A stretch of 64,000 bases of DNA from a virus. Both the position numbers and the translations under genes were made by a program. The stretch's first letter is position 1, and each line of letters begins with the position of its first letter. Below are positions 62,362 through 64,000 of the stretch, piece after piece. The stretch is taken from the IMG/VR virus record IMGVR_UViG_3300050029_000114, positions 1-64,000 of that record. One strand, 5' to 3'. The notes under the pieces are model-generated. The model was not told the DNA's origin. It saw only the letters and a list, made by a program, of their open reading frames with translations, and searched no databases.

Positions 62362-64000
62362 TCAGCCCTGCATCGAGGCGACCAGCCGCTCCGCTGCCAC
62401 CGGGCGCAACGGGGCGATGGTCGCTTCGGCCGTGGCGACTCGGGCCGTCAGGTCGGCTATCTGCTGCGCCTGCTCGGCCTGCGCCCGCTCCCACGGCATC
62501 GGCTGCCGGATAACGCCAGACGCCACGAGGGCTGTGACGGTCCCGTTGGCGAATGCGGCGTGCGGGTCGCCGATCGGCGCTACAAGCCCGCTGGCGGCCG
62601 CTGAGGCGGCTATCCCGGCGATCGGGAAGCCCGGGACTGTCACCCCGGCCAAGATGGCAACAAGGTCCAGTCCTTTGCCCGACCATACGCTCCGCCAGTC
62701 GCCCGAGGTCGAGCACGCGGCGAACGCCTGCACCTGCGCCTCGGTGGCGTCGAACTTGACGACCCCGGCTATCCACGGCCCGAAGTCGTCATCCCCGGCC
62801 ACGACCTGCGCCATGCGCTCCACTCCGGGCCCGCCGTCGTAGTGGGCTCGGACCGCCTCAACGCTCATCGCTCGGGTCGTGCTGGCATGCCCGCATCCCA
62901 TCGATAGATGACCGACGTGGACGATGCCGCCCTCGGCCGTCAGGAACGGCCGCATGTTGAACGCTGCGTACCCGGTCTGGCTGCGCGGCGGGGTCATGCA
63001 CCGGTCGGTGTACCCGGTGTGGCACGAGAACCAACTGGCGATGTGCCCGTACACTCGGCGCCACCCATTCTCGTCGGGCGCCTCGATCGTCAATGGGCAG
63101 GCGTACCGGCCGTTCGGCTGGCGGACCATGCGCCGGTCGCCGACGTGGAATCCCGGGTTCTCGAAGTACCGTGCTGGCGGCGGGCTCGGCGGCTGGGCGG
63201 CAGCCAGGACCGGTTCTGGCTCGGGGTGAAGCTCGGCGGTCGTGGCGGCCTGCTCGGCGCACTCGACGCACGGCTCGTCAACGGTCGCGCTCGCAGCGAC
63301 CTGCCCGGCGGTCGGGGCGGTGTCGGCCTCGATGAACGCATCCTCGAACGCCGGGAACGGCGTCATCGTCAGGCCCATCACCCGGATCAGGCTGAACTTC
63401 ACGATCCCGTCGATGCAGTCGCCGTCCATGTCCCGCTCGGTGCACTCGAACTCGCCTTCGCTCTCGCACACGTCGATCGAAACGCCGAACTTGCCGCGGG
63501 CCGCCACGATCTGCTCGGCCTGACGGCCTGCGTCGCTGTCGTCGTAGAAGCCTTTGCCCATAGCGACCTGGCTGACCGTCCCGACGCCAGTGATCGCCCC
63601 CGCCAGGACGGCGCCATAGTGGCCGCCCTCGGTGACGGTCTGGAGCATGAGCGGTTGCGGCGGGTTCCTGTACTCGATGGCCCCCGGGTTGATGTACCGG
63701 CCGTCGCCGGTCGGCTTGCCCTCGTACGCCATCTCGCTCCGCCATCCGCCCGCCAGCACCGGCCGGTCGCCTTGTGCTAGCTGCTCGGCGAGCGCATCCA
63801 TCACGGATACATAGCCGCCAGTAACGTCCGGCGTCCCAGCCCACTCCGCGGTCGGCACCGCGGCGGCCGCGGTCAGCCCGGCCTCGGTCCAGTTCTTCGC
63901 GTCGATGAGCCGCCAGTCGGCGCCGTCCTGCTCCACGCCGAACCGGGCCCCTAGCCGGGCCATCGTCTCGGCAACTGGCTCCCAGGTGCCGCCTGTCTCC
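62362..64000 (-). CDS. Head maturation protease-like protein, 5' end outside window
   Basis: The frame is open to the right edge (GGTWEPVAETMARLGARF), so the start lies beyond 64000; at least 546 codons. The middle KFGVSIDVCESEGEFECTER and SLIRVMGLTMTPFPAFEDAF are of the type found in HK97-like prohead proteases of actinophages. Later segments (GHIASWFSCHTGYTDRCMTP, VHVGHLSMGCGHASTTRAMS) are a second conserved region, and the end is a short coiled coil. It presumably trims the capsid scaffold domain. Confidence 0.65.
   Translation of the reverse strand, partial: ETGGTWEPVAETMARLGARFGVEQDGADWRLIDAKNWTEAGLTAAAAVPTAEWAGTPDVTGGYVSVMDALAEQLAQGDRPVLAGGWRSEMAYEGKPTGDGRYINPGAIEYRNPPQPLMLQTVTEGGHYGAVLAGAITGVGTVSQVAMGKGFYDDSDAGRQAEQIVAARGKFGVSIDVCESEGEFECTERDMDGDCIDGIVKFSLIRVMGLTMTPFPAFEDAFIEADTAPTAGQVAASATVDEPCVECAEQAATTAELHPEPEPVLAAAQPPSPPPARYFENPGFHVGDRRMVRQPNGRYACPLTIEAPDENGWRRVYGHIASWFSCHTGYTDRCMTPPRSQTGYAAFNMRPFLTAEGGIVHVGHLSMGCGHASTTRAMSVEAVRAHYDGGPGVERMAQVVAGDDDFGPWIAGVVKFDATEAQVQAFAACSTSGDWRSVWSGKGLDLVAILAGVTVPGFPIAGIAASAAASGLVAPIGDPHAAFANGTVTALVASGVIRQPMPWERAQAEQAQQIADLTARVATAEATIAPLRPVAAERLVASMQG

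Noticed and set aside
1-64000. Temperate phage with integrase and repressor
   Set aside because: No integrase, attachment site or classical repressor was found; HTH proteins alone are not enough, though a small part of the genome is outside the window.

Overview
The window is most of the genome of a tailed, non-contractile (siphovirus-type) phage of a high-GC actinobacterium. The evidence for this is the high GC content, tightly packed genes with ATGA, GTGA and TGATG overlaps almost all on the minus strand, and a full set of virion genes (terminase, HK97-type capsid, tape measure, DUF5047 tail protein). Several -10 hexamers lie exactly 6 nt before the start codon, which is the leaderless-mRNA layout common in Actinobacteria. 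I see no integrase or classical repressor, and no DNA polymerase or primase. The first gene runs off the left edge and the head-protease gene runs off the right edge. The portal gene is not visible, so the complete genome is somewhat larger than 64 kb and is probably circularly permuted relative to this window.

Transcription runs right to left. Region by region: 0-4.1 kb holds DNA packaging (large and small terminase). 4.1-21 kb is an accessory array of about 45 small genes, many encoding zinc-ribbon microproteins, with a DNA methyltransferase, DUF4326, a frameshifted DUF5131/gp37 gene, a VRR-NUC nuclease, two homing endonucleases and a UvrD-like helicase. 21-26.6 kb is replication and recombination: J-domain protein, DnaC-like loader, replisome organiser with an iteron-like repeat, SSB, ERF annealase and Gam. 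26.6-28.8 kb has a secreted protein, a holin candidate, an HNH gene and an Rpf-like hydrolase. 28.8-36.6 kb is the tail module. 36.6-40.7 kb holds rtcB with a structured 5' leader, a glycosyltransferase-like gene, tRNA-Met and the only plus-strand gene (an HNH endonuclease). 40.8-48 kb has a three-domain glycosyltransferase, an amidase, a CgeB-like glycosyltransferase, a CHAP hydrolase and membrane proteins. 48-59.4 kb holds a head-tail adaptor, fibre- and spike-like proteins, a likely tail tube protein and the major capsid protein. 59.5-64 kb is a glycosyltransferase/FkbM/methyltransferase cassette between the capsid and head-protease genes.

Two promoter families organise expression. One is a palindrome, CTAGCGCGCTA, found 13 times between or at the ends of genes and usually fused to a TATAGT/TAGAGT -10 box. 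The other is a set of four TAGACA/TAGGAT promoters sharing an upstream block and driving leaderless genes. The most unusual features are: (i) two homing-endonuclease insertions near the start codons of other genes, each leaving a second copy of the target's first codons that differs almost only at third positions; (ii) a predicted multi-helix RNA of about 136 nt in front of the RNA ligase gene rtcB; (iii) an origin-like tandem repeat beside an AT-rich patch inside the replication gene; and (iv) a hairpin-forming 10-nt insertion that breaks the DUF5131 gene beside a homing endonuclease.
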